NCBI GenBank assembly: GCA_025765615.1 | Contig: JAIVFJ010000254.1 | Location: 1-64,000 of the forward strand | Origin: Zopfochytrium polystomum | Lineage: Eukaryota; Chytridiomycota; Chytridiomycetes; Chytridiales; Chytridiaceae | Length of the DNA: 64,000 nucleotides | Reading direction: 5' to 3' | Shown here: positions 34,143 through 43,890 of the stretch, one piece after another | How positions within the stretch are numbered: the first letter of the stretch is position 1 | Layout of the letters: each line of letters opens with the position of its first letter | Position numbers and translations under genes: made by a program | Notes under the pieces: model-generated | The model's input: the letters and a program-made list of their open reading frames with translations, nothing else | Told to the model about the DNA's origin: nothing | Database searches by the model: none

Positions 34143-34492
34143 CCAAGCTACGAGTTCAACCGCTTCGGGTCGCGTGGGAGTATGGACATCGAAAGAACAC
34201 CACGGCGATACGCTCAAGGCCGACAGCATTGCGGCGGCTCACCGTATTTGAGCGCGCGTGAATGAACATGTTCAGGATTGTCTTGGTGCCCATCCCGCGC
34301 TTGTTGCGCCCGCGACTGGAGCAGCGCCGCGCCTTGCACTCGCTGCGCCTCGCGCCGCGCATGAAAAATTCGCACAGGTCGGAGTGTGCGGGTCTGCCAT
34401 CGGTTTAGATGCACCGCAATCGAGAACGTGTCCAATGTGTAACAGTCGGCTCCGTATACTTTGCTCACAGGGAAATGCTTGGTTCCTTTCAA
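34143..34492 (-). pseudogene. aspartyl-tRNA synthetase C-terminal fragment
   Basis: Pieces of the AspRS C-terminus appear in order over several frames: VYGADCYTLDTFSIAV (compare [16 protein letters not shown]), an Arg-rich shifted stretch over the RGEE block, VGLERIAVVF (motif 3) and SILPRDPKRLNS (the C-terminal end). Multiple indels separate them. Only the last 140 or so codons of the parent are represented. The fragment sits just upstream of the ten-cysteine pseudogene copy, so a single segmental event may have moved both. Confidence 0.85.
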
Positions 34493-35145
34493 TGCTGGAT
34501 CAACATCCTGGCGTGAAGGTGTAGAGAGACGTAGCAGGGGCCTGTATGCAGCGGAGGGCGCAATCTTTCTGGCGGCAGCGACTTAAAATTCCTTCAGTTC
34601 GCAGAGGTCAATTCTCACTCAGCGGATGCATCTCCACAAACAAAATTTTCGGCAGTCTGAAAGGTGAAAGACCCACACCCACTAACGACAAGATCGAGAG
34701 GGGCTGGTGGCACCGGTTGTTCTTCAGAAGAACGAACGGTGCCACCTGCCCCCTAATCTATACCAAAAAAAGGAATTGATTCCGGCACAACAGCCGCCAA
34801 AAACAGCAAGTTTCGAGGCGCGTGGTGGTGCCGATGCGGGTCGGCTTCCCATTGGTTCTCCGGACCTTCCCGACTGCTTCCCTTCCGGGCAACACACAGG
34901 CAGGCAAACAGACAGACAGACAGACTAACGGACAGCCAAAGAGACGGGGTGCATAACGCTGGAAGCGGAAGGTCTTGGCACATTCCACTTCGCCATAAAT
35001 ACCACCACCAAGGGACAACAGAGCAGCCACACACCATCGTTGCCCCTCATCCCCTCGTACCTCATACTCCATCGAGAAGCTTTCAGCAGGCCTCAAAGTA
35101 GCCACAACTCTCTCTCTCCCTAATACTACGCGAGCGTGAATAATC
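34493..35145. promoter_or_regulatory. promoter side of the aspartic protease
   Basis: No gene seen. CATAAATA at 34994-35001, about 145 bases before the protease ATG, is the best TATA candidate. A CAGA/GACA simple stretch lies at 34898-34925. Confidence 0.4.
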
Positions 35146-36854
35146 ATGAAGCTGGGATCGATCCTGCTCGCTGCCGCCTCCCTGGCCGTCGCGTCCGCTT
35201 CCGCGGCGCCCCTTGAGAACGGATCGGCTGTCATCCACAAGGCAAGTGACACAGAGAGAAGGGGGACGTGTGATTGGGGGGAAGTGGAAGGGTGCTGCGG
35301 TTTGTTGAATTGGCCCAGGGCGGATTCTCACATCGATCTAACGCCTCATTGATGCGCCTTCCCAATCGAAACATAGGTTGCCATCTCCAAGCCTGCCAAC
35401 GCAAAGCCCCACAACACCCAACGCGCCATCAAGCGCTGGGCGAACCGCATCCTGCCGGGTAACTCGACCCTCGAGCGCAGGCAGTCGTCCGCGCCGCTCA
35501 CAAACGAGTCGGACGAGCTGTACAACGCGCCCGTGACGCTCGGGAACGGGCAGTCGTTCCTGCTGGACCTTGACACGTAAGCAGTGAGCTTTCATTTGGA
35601 GGTGGAAGGGGGCTAAGGACGCAGCGTACCGCATTGTCTCACAATTGCTATCCATTCCACAGCGGATCCTCCGACACTTGGTTCCGCGGACCCAACTGCA
35701 AGTCCTCGGACCAGTCGTGCGGTGTCTCGGGTCAGCCGACCGTCAAGACCTCCGACTCGACGCTGTCGTCCACCTCTCTGAGTTGGACCACCTCTTACGG
35801 CTCTGGCTCCGTCGGCGGAAAAGTGTACAAGGGCCCCGTCCAGATGGCCGGCGTGTCCGCCTCCATCTCTTTCGGCGTGTCCACCTCCGAGACCGGCTTC
35901 GCCGGTGTCGGAGACGGACTCATGGGGCTTGCGTACGCCAGCATCTCCAACATCGCCTCTGCGGGCGCCAGCAACACCAACTGGATCGACGCGCTCAAGC
36001 TGTCCAACAACGAATTCGCCTTCTACCTCTCCAACGGCGCCGACAAGGACCAGGGCGAGGTCACCATCGGCGGCACCGACCCGTCAAAGTACACCGGCTC
36101 GTTCAGCTACATCCCGCTCAACTCGGAGACGTACTGGCAAATGTCCTGGTCCGGCGGCAAGTGGGCCGCAGGCTCGTCATCGGGCGCCCTTGACGGGTCT
36201 ATCTCAAACTTTATCGCCGACACCGGCACAACGCTCATGATCCTCGACACCGCGGCCGCCGACGGTATCAACAAGGGCATCGGCGCGTCGTCGTACTCGT
36301 CGTCGACGGGCGCGTACGCCATCTCGTGCAGCAAGAGCACTACAGGCTCGCCGTTCACGTTGACGCTTAACGGGGTCAAGTACTCGATCCCCGCGAACGT
36401 GTACGTGCTGGACAATGGCGACGGCACCTGCATCTCGGGCGTCACCCGCGGCGCCGCGGACGCCGGCGTCGGTATCTTGGGCGACATCTTCCTGAGGCAA
36501 TACTACAGCGTGTACGACAAGGCCAACGCGCGCGTCGGGTTTGCGCAGGCGGTGCACCCGGGAGGTTCGACCACCCCGACGACCACGTCCACCACCACGA
36601 CTACCGCAAAGACGACGACTACGTCTACTGCAAAGACGACGTCAACTTCGACAAAGACGTCGACGACGACGCCCGCGACAACGACGACCGCGACGACGTG
36701 CGCCCACTCGATCTGCACGACCGGAACCAAGCTGAAGTCGTCGTGCGACCCGTGCGCGGCACAGATTATCGCGCAAGACTCGTACTGCGGCAGCACGTCC
36801 TGGGACTCTGTCTGCGTCGGCGAGGTCGCCTCCATCTGCGGCATCACGTGCTGA
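35146..36854 (+). CDS. secreted pepsin-like aspartic protease with C-terminal Cys module
   Basis: Three exons (35146-35241, 35377-35576, 35663-36854) give 495 residues. Intron 1 has a GC donor (AAG then GCAAGT); intron 2 splits the active-site DTGS. The N-terminus MKLGSILLAAASLAVASASA is a signal peptide, and the basic propeptide ends near RRQ. Catalytic motifs are LDLDTGSSDTW and, around residue 275, FIADTGTTLM. The flap Tyr is in TTSYGSGSVGG. After the protease fold come a Thr-rich linker (about 45 residues) and a Cys-rich module: CAHSICTTGTKLKSSCDPC, SYCGSTSWDSVCVGEVASIC. The linker and module resemble an anchoring or substrate-binding domain. The enzyme should act outside the cell in protein digestion. 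Codon use is strongly G/C-ending, suggesting high expression. Confidence 0.95.
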
Positions 36855-37070
36855 GTCGAAGCGCTCTGCTATTTCCCTTACTCTCTTCCTTTAATTGTCG
36901 TCCTATTCTGTCTTCCTATTCTCACTACCTCATCCCGAAGGAGAAGTTGTCCTCTCTTTCAAACTCGATATACACTAATTTCCCCACCTTATCCCTCCCT
37001 GTTGCAAAATGAGGCTCAGGGTGATAATTGCTTCAAACACCCGCATATTTTTGCCCCAGTTCGCGAAATC
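36855..37070. other. 3' flank of the protease
   Basis: T/C-rich sequence without a gene, likely the 3' UTR of the protease. Confidence 0.5.
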
Positions 37071-37320
37071 TTAATAGCAAAACAGATCGGTTGTGTCAAC
37101 CAAACTCAACTTGCCGAAATTCAAGTTGTTCCTGCGTAAAGAGTGCCATTGGACGTCAGTGAAGTGCCCAAATCCAACGGGTTTCCGTTTCTCACAGTTG
37201 TGTGGGTCGTCATGGTTAACGACGTAAAGAGCAGCGCCAAGGGCATTACCGGGGGTGTCGCACTCAATTAACAGCTTGTCGTTGGGGCCGGGATTCACAA
37301 GGACAATGTCAGAGCGAAAG
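37071..37320 (-). mobile_element. possible retrotransposon RNase H fragment
   Basis: The frame NDKLLIECDTPGNALGAALY followed by KPVGFGHFTDVQWHSL resembles the start of the RNase H region in Ty3/gypsy-type polyproteins, where an LxxDAS-GxGAVLxQ block precedes a PVxFxSkxLTdvQ block about 20 residues later. The catalytic Asp would be the D of ECDTPG. It ends in a stop at 37071 and no reverse transcriptase, integrase or LTR was found nearby. A chance similarity or an unrelated host gene is possible. Confidence 0.35.
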
Positions 37321-38191
37321 AGAGAGAGGGAGAGAGAGAGGCGCACGTGGGGACGTGTAAGAACACACTGATAGCCAAGAAGCGAGTGCGGCCCTGAAAA
37401 AATCAGACTAGGAGGACTCATGCAAATTTTAGATAACGGGAGGGCTGGATGAATTGCTAATTTACACACGTTGAATGTATTTTGCAAATGTTTGCGAGTA
37501 TTCTCACTTCAATAGATTTTGCAACACAGGTGAGTAAAGCAAACACACAAGAGGGCAGCGGAAATGCGATCACCGTGATCACAAGAGAAATCGAGGAAAG
37601 GCTGCAAAAAAAAATAAATAATGAAAGGAGAAGAACTGCGAAGAATTCCGCATGCGCAGCTGGTCCGCTTCGATCGGGCAACCAGCATCTTGCGATGGGC
37701 GGATTGGAGTAAGGAGAATCAGCAAGGGAGATCGACGTGGAGCGTGGGATGGAGTGTGTTGCAAATAGTGGATGCTCTTGCCACTCCCGAAATTGAGTTT
37801 TTCGACGTGTCAAAGCATTCGGACGGGAATGGATGTCCTTAAAGGATGTGCAGCAACAAAACGGAGATTGCTTTTCTTGCCGCAAGTGCGAGAGGTTTCC
37901 AATTCATAAGTCCTTCCCCAAAAGATGCTGCCCACACCACATAATCAAGCATATTTCGTTGTTACATTACCTGCAGCAAGGTTCGCCGCAAGATGAGATC
38001 ATACATAGTTTACAGCAAACAGATGAGGAAACGAATGGGACCATCGGGGTCAAGATTCTGCACACATAAAAAAAAAGGGAAGTATTATCCACAAAAGGGG
38101 GGGAGGGGGGAAGTGGGAAGGGGGAAAGAAGCTTAAATACAGATTGGGGGACGCGCACGGCCTCCAAAACGATCACCAGCACCCGTCCACG
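37321..38191. other. intergenic, nothing recognised
   Basis: Only short frames without family resemblance. A GA-rich run (37318-37340) and an A run followed by G runs (38068-38125) are present. Confidence 0.55.
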
Positions 38192-39198
38192 TCACTCCAC
38201 TTCTTCCTCCACTTTCCCCTCCTCCTCAACTTCGTCCTCCTGTCCGCCCTCCACGCCCACCTCCCCACCCTCACCCTCCTCCTCCCCCACCTCCACCTCC
38301 CCACCCGCCCCCACCCTCGCAACCGCAATCCCAACCCCCAACGCAACCGTCGCCCTCCAAAACCTTTCAAACCCCCCGCCTCCGTCGCCGTCGCCGAACC
38401 CGCCCATCCCCGCGTGCAGCCGGTACCCAATCCCGGCCAGCACCTCCCGCTCCGCGGCCGCCACGGCGGGCGTAGCGGGTGGTCCGCGCGCGCGGGAGGA
38501 GAGGTGCTTTTGGGCGAGGCGGAGGGCGGCGAGGAAGTGTGTTGTTGGTGCGGTGGAGGGTGTGGTTGTTGTTGTGGTTGGCGTTGTTGTGGTGATGGTT
38601 GGTGGGGGTGGAGGTTCCGGGGGTGGTGGGGGTGGTGGTGTTGAGGGCGAGAGGCGGGGTTGGCGGTGGTGGTGATGCTGCGGTGTCGAGGGAGTCGAGG
38701 TGGTTGCGTTGAGGCGACGCGCTGCGCGGAAGCGGCCGAGGAACCAGAGGGCGGTGATCAGCTCGTCGCAGGAGGCGTCGGTGGCGTCGACGGCGTCGCG
38801 GACGAGGCGGTGGGTTGGGGAAAGGGAGTCGGCGGCGGCGGGAGTGCGGGAGTGGAGGGACGCGAGGATGTGGGTTGTGAGGTCGTGCAGGGTCGGCGGG
38901 GCGGGCGGAGGGTGTGGTGGGGATGGCGACGGGGCTGGGGAGGGGGAAGGGTTGGTGGTGGGGGATGGTGAGATATTGAGGTCGACGGTGAGTGCGGCGA
39001 GATCTGAGGAGTGAAGAGATATTAGGGCCGTGGCGATTTGTCGCGAGGCGGAGGTTTGTGAAAGTGGAGACGCTGCTCACAGATCATGGCGTCGCGGAGC
39101 GCGGACTCGGAGACGGCGGGGTGTGGGCGGCTGCTGCGTACGGCGTTGCTTGCGCTGCTGCTGCCGTCGCGGTCCGCCACCCGCGAAGGGAGCCGCAT
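38192..39198 (-). CDS. PCL-type cyclin, copy 5
   Basis: Exons 39198-39081 and 39003-38192 (77-base intron) give 309 residues in one frame. Exon 1 starts MRLPSRVADRDGSSSASN and ends VSESALRDAMI before a phase-1 donor. Exon 2 opens LAALTVDLNIS, followed by a Pro/Ser-rich insert. The cyclin box is DATDASCDELITALWFLGRF, then HFLAALRLAQKHLSSRARG, VAAAEREVLAGIGYRLHAG. It is the most divergent copy: the usual RF...RSQS helix and the D of LHD are changed. The C-terminus is Glu/Gly-rich and acidic instead of basic. The linker is Pro/Thr/His-rich low-complexity sequence. A nuclear CDK-regulatory role is inferred from family only; this copy may have changed partner or lost binding. Confidence 0.75.
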
Positions 39199-39919
39199 CT
39201 TCGGAACTGGAGCAGAGAAAAGAGGCAGATTTGGTGGTGGGAGCGTGTGGCGGAGTGGGGCTTGCTGTGGCGGTCAGGTGCTGACGGCGGAGACGGCGGA
39301 GGGGCGGAGTGTGAGGGGAAAAAAAAAATCAAGCCGCAGAAAGCCAGTAGCAAGACTCGCGTAGAGGCGTTCGCTGGACCCGGCAGCGCAAAGTTAGCGG
39401 GGTAAGCATCGACTAGCACACCAAGCTTCACCTGGGTCTACGCTACTCCTCACCTTCCCATCGTCCCGTGCGGGACTCGGGCGCGCTGGGACCTCCTCGG
39501 TGGCCGAAAGTTTGGTTGGGGGCGACGGAACCGTCGGGGGATCGGCCAGGGGTAAAATGCGCCGGCTAAACTCGGTGGCCCGGCCCCTCGGTCCGAAGTC
39601 GCTGATAAAATAAGGTTTGGGGGGCGGCCAGGAGATGACGTTGTGAGGCTGTTCAATTTGCAATTCGTTCGGTCATGTGCCACAAACTTGACGTCAGGTC
39701 AAGCGGACACAAACAATTGTGTCCTCCCTGTGCGCCTCACTTTTTTTTTTTTTTTTTTTTTTTGTTGTTTTTTTTTTTCCCTTTACCTTCTTGGGCTGTC
39801 CCCCCACCTTCCGAACACTCGACGGGGAAAACAAAATATCGACAAGCAGAAATAATACATAGTGCATTATAGAAAACTTAAAATACTTGCAACGAACGTC
39901 CGAACAAGAGTCGCTCACG
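39199..39919. other. intergenic between cyclin copies 5 and 6
   Basis: No gene seen. A T-rich tract (39741-39779: T23, G, TTG, T10) lies about 150 bases downstream of copy 6. The rest is G/C-rich promoter-side sequence of copy 5. Confidence 0.5.
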
Positions 39920-40791
39920 TCACCAAACTGACTTCTCCCAACGTGCCCTCTTCGTCCCCCATCCGCCCTCCGCCTCCTCCGCCCTCCGCTTACCCCTCCC
40001 CTTCTCAATACACACGCCACCCGCAAAACACCCCGCCGCAACCATCCCCTCCGCCAACCCCACCGCCGCCGCGCAAAACCCTTCAAACTCGCTCGCACCG
40101 CCGCCCAGGTCGGCGCGATCCGACCGCGCCACGCACAGCCGGTACCCCAACCCCGCGAGGACTTCGCGCTCCGCGGCGTTCAGCTCCGCGACGCCGACGC
40201 CCGCCACGCCGGCGAGCGAGGCCCAGGTCGCGTTCGCGTGTGTACGGTCGCGGAGGTGTTTCCAGGCGAGGACGAGGCAGGCGAGGAAGTGGATGCGGGT
40301 GCGGGCGGCGACTGGTGTGGTTTGTCGCGGCGGCCGTGGTGAGGTGGATGCGCGCGCGAGCCGGAACCGGGAGAGGTAGAATAGCGCGAGGTACACGTCT
40401 GTAAAGGTAGATTGCGAGCGCAGGGTGAGGGTGTGCACGAATCGGTGCGTCGTGGTGTGGTCTGGTGTTGTGGTGGTGGCGGGAGTCCGGAGGGACAGCG
40501 CGGTCGCCGGGTCTGTGAAGTCCAGGTCGATGGTGACGGCGGCGAGGTCTTTTTTTTATGGAGGGAGGGAGGGTGTTTGTTAGAATGGGAGAGGTGATGA
40601 GACAGGGGGCGCTCGTACGTACAAATTAATGCGTTTCGGAAGGCGGCGGCGGGGTTGGGGAATTGCTGCGGCGGCGGCGGTGGGACGGCTGCTGGGGCAA
40701 GGAGGTTTGAAAGCGGCGGCGGCGGCGGCGGCGGGTGTGGCGGTGCTGCCGCCGCCGCCGCTTTCGCGGGCACAGCCATCGTTGTTGGCAT
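39920..40791 (-). CDS. PCL-type cyclin, copy 6
   Basis: Exons 40791-40623 and 40548-39920 around a 74-base intron give 265 residues without lesions. Exon 1 has an Ala/Pro-rich N-terminus (MPTTMAVPAKAAAAAAPP) and ends FPNPAAAFRNALI with a phase-1 GTACGT donor. Exon 2 opens LAAVTIDLDFTDPATAL. The cyclin box is RSQSTFTDVYLALFYLSRFR, HFLACLVLAWKHLRDRTHAN, TWASLAGVAGVGVAELNAAE, REVLAGLGYRLCV and FCAAAVGLAEGMVAAG. The C-terminal KGRGKRRAEEAEGGWGTKRA looks like a bipartite nuclear signal. The intron ends in an A run before AG, an unusual 3' splice region; the same frame and phase as in the sister genes support it. Confidence 0.86.
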
Positions 40792-41400
40792 GGGTGTGTT
40801 TCCTTTGTTTGTTTGGTTCGTTTCGTTCGAGGGTGGGGGCCAGGTGTCGCCTTCACTTCGGCGGGCGTGCGGGGTCGATGGCTAGGCGGGTGCGACTCGG
40901 GCTGGAGGGGGCGCCGTTGGGGGGGGAGTGGTCGTCGAAGGGTCCAAGTCGTCGCTGGTGGCTTGTTGGTTGGTTGAGTGGATTGTTGCTTTTTTCTTGC
41001 TTGTTCTTGTTGTTGTTGTTGTTGTTGTTGTTGCTTGTTTGTCGTCTGAAGCAAGAAAGAAAGAAAGAAGGAAGGTTTATTTATCAGCGTGTGCGGGAGA
41101 GACAAACAAACAAACAAACAAACAAACAAGCAAACATGGAAGTGGACAAGAAGAGAAAGCGGCCAACTTTATGCTTTGGCGTGTTTGGCTTTGTTTGTTT
41201 GGCTTTGTTTGAGTGAAGTTTTCCCTTTTGGGGAAAGCGGGCAATTAATTGTATGAAGGGCTCGGAAGACCGACTGCACAGGCCGCTTGGAGACACCCGA
41301 AAAACAAACAAACAAACAAACTAAAGCCAAATTCAGTTTGGCCGCCCTGGCGCTCTGTCGCTGTCTTGCCACCTCAACATGAATATTGATTACCCACAAA

Positions 41401-41459
<59 letters not shown>

Positions 41460-41544
41460 ACGCACGCACACACACACTGGTCAACGTAAGCGACGCCCAA
41501 GCGCGCCAAGACAGGGACCAAACATACACACTTCAAAACGAGTT

Positions 41545-41594
<50 letters not shown>

Positions 41595-42713
41595 CAAGCT
41601 CGCAAACATGGCTCTGACGCTCAGGGAAGCCAAAAAAAAAAAAAAAAAAAAAAAAAGAAAAGGGAAAACGCAAACAATCCAAAACGAAAAACCATACAAA
41701 CCCCAAGCAAGCAGGCAGTGTCCCCCGCCCCCCCCAGCGCCAAACAAACACACACACACACACACACACACTCACCCTTCTTATCAACACCTCCCTTCCC
41801 CCCGTGCACGGCCCGCTCCAAGACCGTTTTGGCAATACTCGAAATTCGATTTTACTTTGTTCTTTTTTTTTGTATATTTCTGCATCGACGCCGGGCCATA
41901 ACAACAACAAAGGGCAAAAGGGCGGACGCAAAAACAAACCCCGATTGTACAAAATTGGAAAAAGGAGAAGAGGAAGAAGAAAAAAACGCAAAACCCCAAC
42001 GAACCCCGCCCCTATCCCCGCCCAAACACCGCTTGCGAAAAAAAATAATAGGGCGGGTCGGGTAAAGGGCGGAGTGTACGGGGAGGGTGGGTTTGTTTTG
42101 CGACCCCATTGAAAAAGCAAAGAGAGGAATATAAAGAATGGAAGGATTCCCAGGAATACGAACGAGGGAACGAGGAAGACGGGGGGGGGAGGGATGAGGT
42201 TTTGAAAAGTTGAAAACAAGTCGGAATGGAGGAAGGGAGGAGGGCGGTCTGTACATCATTCGGAAACGAATAATGATAAGGGGAAGGTTTGCAACCGAAG
42301 AGGTGGGAGAGCGGGCCGCGCGCCATATGGACGGATGGGGGAAGCGGGGCCTGGCGAGAATAAATAGGACAAGGAAAGGGGGAGTGAGGGTTGCGGGTTT
42401 TTGGGTTTGGAGGAGTACAGACGGAGGAGATAGGAGGGAGGGGTATGACAAATAGATAGATAGGGAGGAGAAACAGATCGGAGGAGGAAGTACAGAGGGG
42501 TGTGGAGTTTTTGGTAGGAGGCGGGAAAGGGAAAGAAGGGGAATAAGAAGAGGAGAGACTGAATAAAATAACCCAGGAGAAGAAGAGGAGAGAAAGAGAG
42601 ACAGAGAGTAATAATAAGATGAGGAAGGACGGAAAACGATGAAATACCCGAAAAGAGGCAAGAGACAAAGGAGAGGGTTAGGGAAAAACCCAAAGAAATG
42701 AGGTCGTCGTCCG
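40792..42713. repeat. microsatellite-rich intergenic block
   Basis: No gene. Simple repeats lie one after another: (GTT)n near 41008-41036, (ACAA)n near 41104-41130, (CA)n at about 41405-41480, (AC)n at about 41549-41593, an A run at 41633-41656, (AC)n at about 41749-41771, and long GA/CT-biased stretches from 42120 to 42670. The latter give long but meaningless frames. Confidence 0.9.
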
Positions 42714-43890
42714 TCAAATCCCAACCGCCGCCCTCTTTACTGACGCCGCACCCTCCCCGGCCTCCTCCATCACCACATCCCCCGCCTCCGCCCGCTCCCC
42801 CTCCCCCACCTCCTCATCCTCTCGCCCCCTCTTCTCCGCTTTCACAGCCCTTACCCTCTCCGCAACCCTCACCGCCCTCATCCCCGCCGCGACCGCCGTG
42901 GCGCAAAAACGCCCGTAACCGGATGACGACGCGTCCGCCGCGTCACAGTGCAGGCGGTAGTCGAGTCCGGCGAGGATGGAGCGCTCTGCGGCGGAGAGGG
43001 TCGAGGCGGGAATGTTGCTGAGCGCGGACCAGATGCGGAGGGTGTAGGTGCGGTCGGAGAGGCGTTTCCAGGCGAGGATGAGGGCCGCGGTGAAGTGGGT
43101 GTGGGACGGGTTTGGGGTGGGGTCGTCGGAGGGTGGGGGTGACTGGGTGAGCGTGGATGGTTGGGTTGTGGGGCTGTCGGGTGGCGTTGGTGGGGTGGTC
43201 GGTGAGGTTGTTGTTGGTTGAGGGGAAAGGGGGGTGGAGGTGGTGGACAAGGTGGTGGTGGCGCGGAAACGGAGGAGGTAGAAGAGGGCGAGGTGCAGGT
43301 CGTTGAAGGACGATTGCGAGCGGGCGACGAGGGCGCGGACGAAGCGGCGGGTCGCGGTGTGGTCGACGGTCCCGCCGGTGGCGGTGGCGAGGGTGGGATC
43401 CGTGTCGATCGTGACTGCGGCGAGGTCTGGTTGTGGGGGGAAGACACCGGATGGGCTGGGCGGTCAGATCGTTGAAGGGCAAGTCAAAACAACAACAGGC
43501 GAGCACGGATCACTCACGGATGAGAGCCTCGCAAAAGTCGGCCTGGATGCGTTCCGCCGAGTCGCGATCGCCGCCGCCCGCGTGGCGACGCGGTGGGGCG
43601 TCAGCGGCAAAGGGCGGGAGCAGCGGGAGCGACGAGGGCAGCACGGTGAAAGTTGTTTTGAAGGCGTCGGTGGGGAGGAAGGTGCCGGAGCGCGTCAGCC
43701 GCGGTTGCTTAGGGTGGCCACCGTGGTGGTGGTGGTGGTGCGTGCTGTGCGCGTGCGGCGGCTGCTGCTGCTGCCTTTGGTGGTGCGGGCAGGTAGCGGC
43801 GACTGCGGCGGCGGGTGGTTGCACCGGTGGTGGAAAGGCGTTGGAGGCGGAAGCGGAGGCGGTGGTGGTGCTGTGACTGCTGCTTCGCAT
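42714..43890 (-). CDS. PCL-type cyclin, copy 7
   Basis: Exons 43890-43518 and 43426-42714 (91-base intron) give 361 residues, the longest copy. Exon 1 is extended: MRSSSHSTTTASASASN, a His/Gln-rich run (QQQQPPHAHSTHHHHHHGG) and then SAERIQADFCEALI at the shared phase-1 junction. Exon 2 opens LAAVTIDTDPTLAT. The cyclin box is RFVRALVARSQSSFNDLHLA, HFTAALILAWKRLSDRTYT, IWSALSNIPASTLSAAERSI, LAGLDYRLHC. This is the copy closest to yeast PCL wording (LDYRLH). The C-terminus is EKRGREDEEVGEGERAEAGD ... SVKRAAVGI, alternating acidic and basic, matching the end of copy 8. The start was chosen as the first ATG after upstream stops. Confidence 0.87.

Noticed and set aside
35795..36847. Minus-strand frames opposite the aspartic protease
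   Set aside because: Shadow frames; all protease motifs and intron phases are on the plus strand.
40626..41129. Poly-Gln minus-strand frame upstream of cyclin copy 6
   Set aside because: The Gln run is a GTT/CAA-type repeat; the real first exon of the cyclin is in another frame, with the phase-1 donor at 40623.
41386..41901. His/Thr-rich frames over CA repeats
   Set aside because: They are direct translations of dinucleotide repeats (THTHTH).
41852..42724. Long minus-strand frames rich in Leu, Ser, Pro and Phe
   Set aside because: They are translations of a GA/CT-biased stretch; parallel frames overlap there and none shows domain structure.
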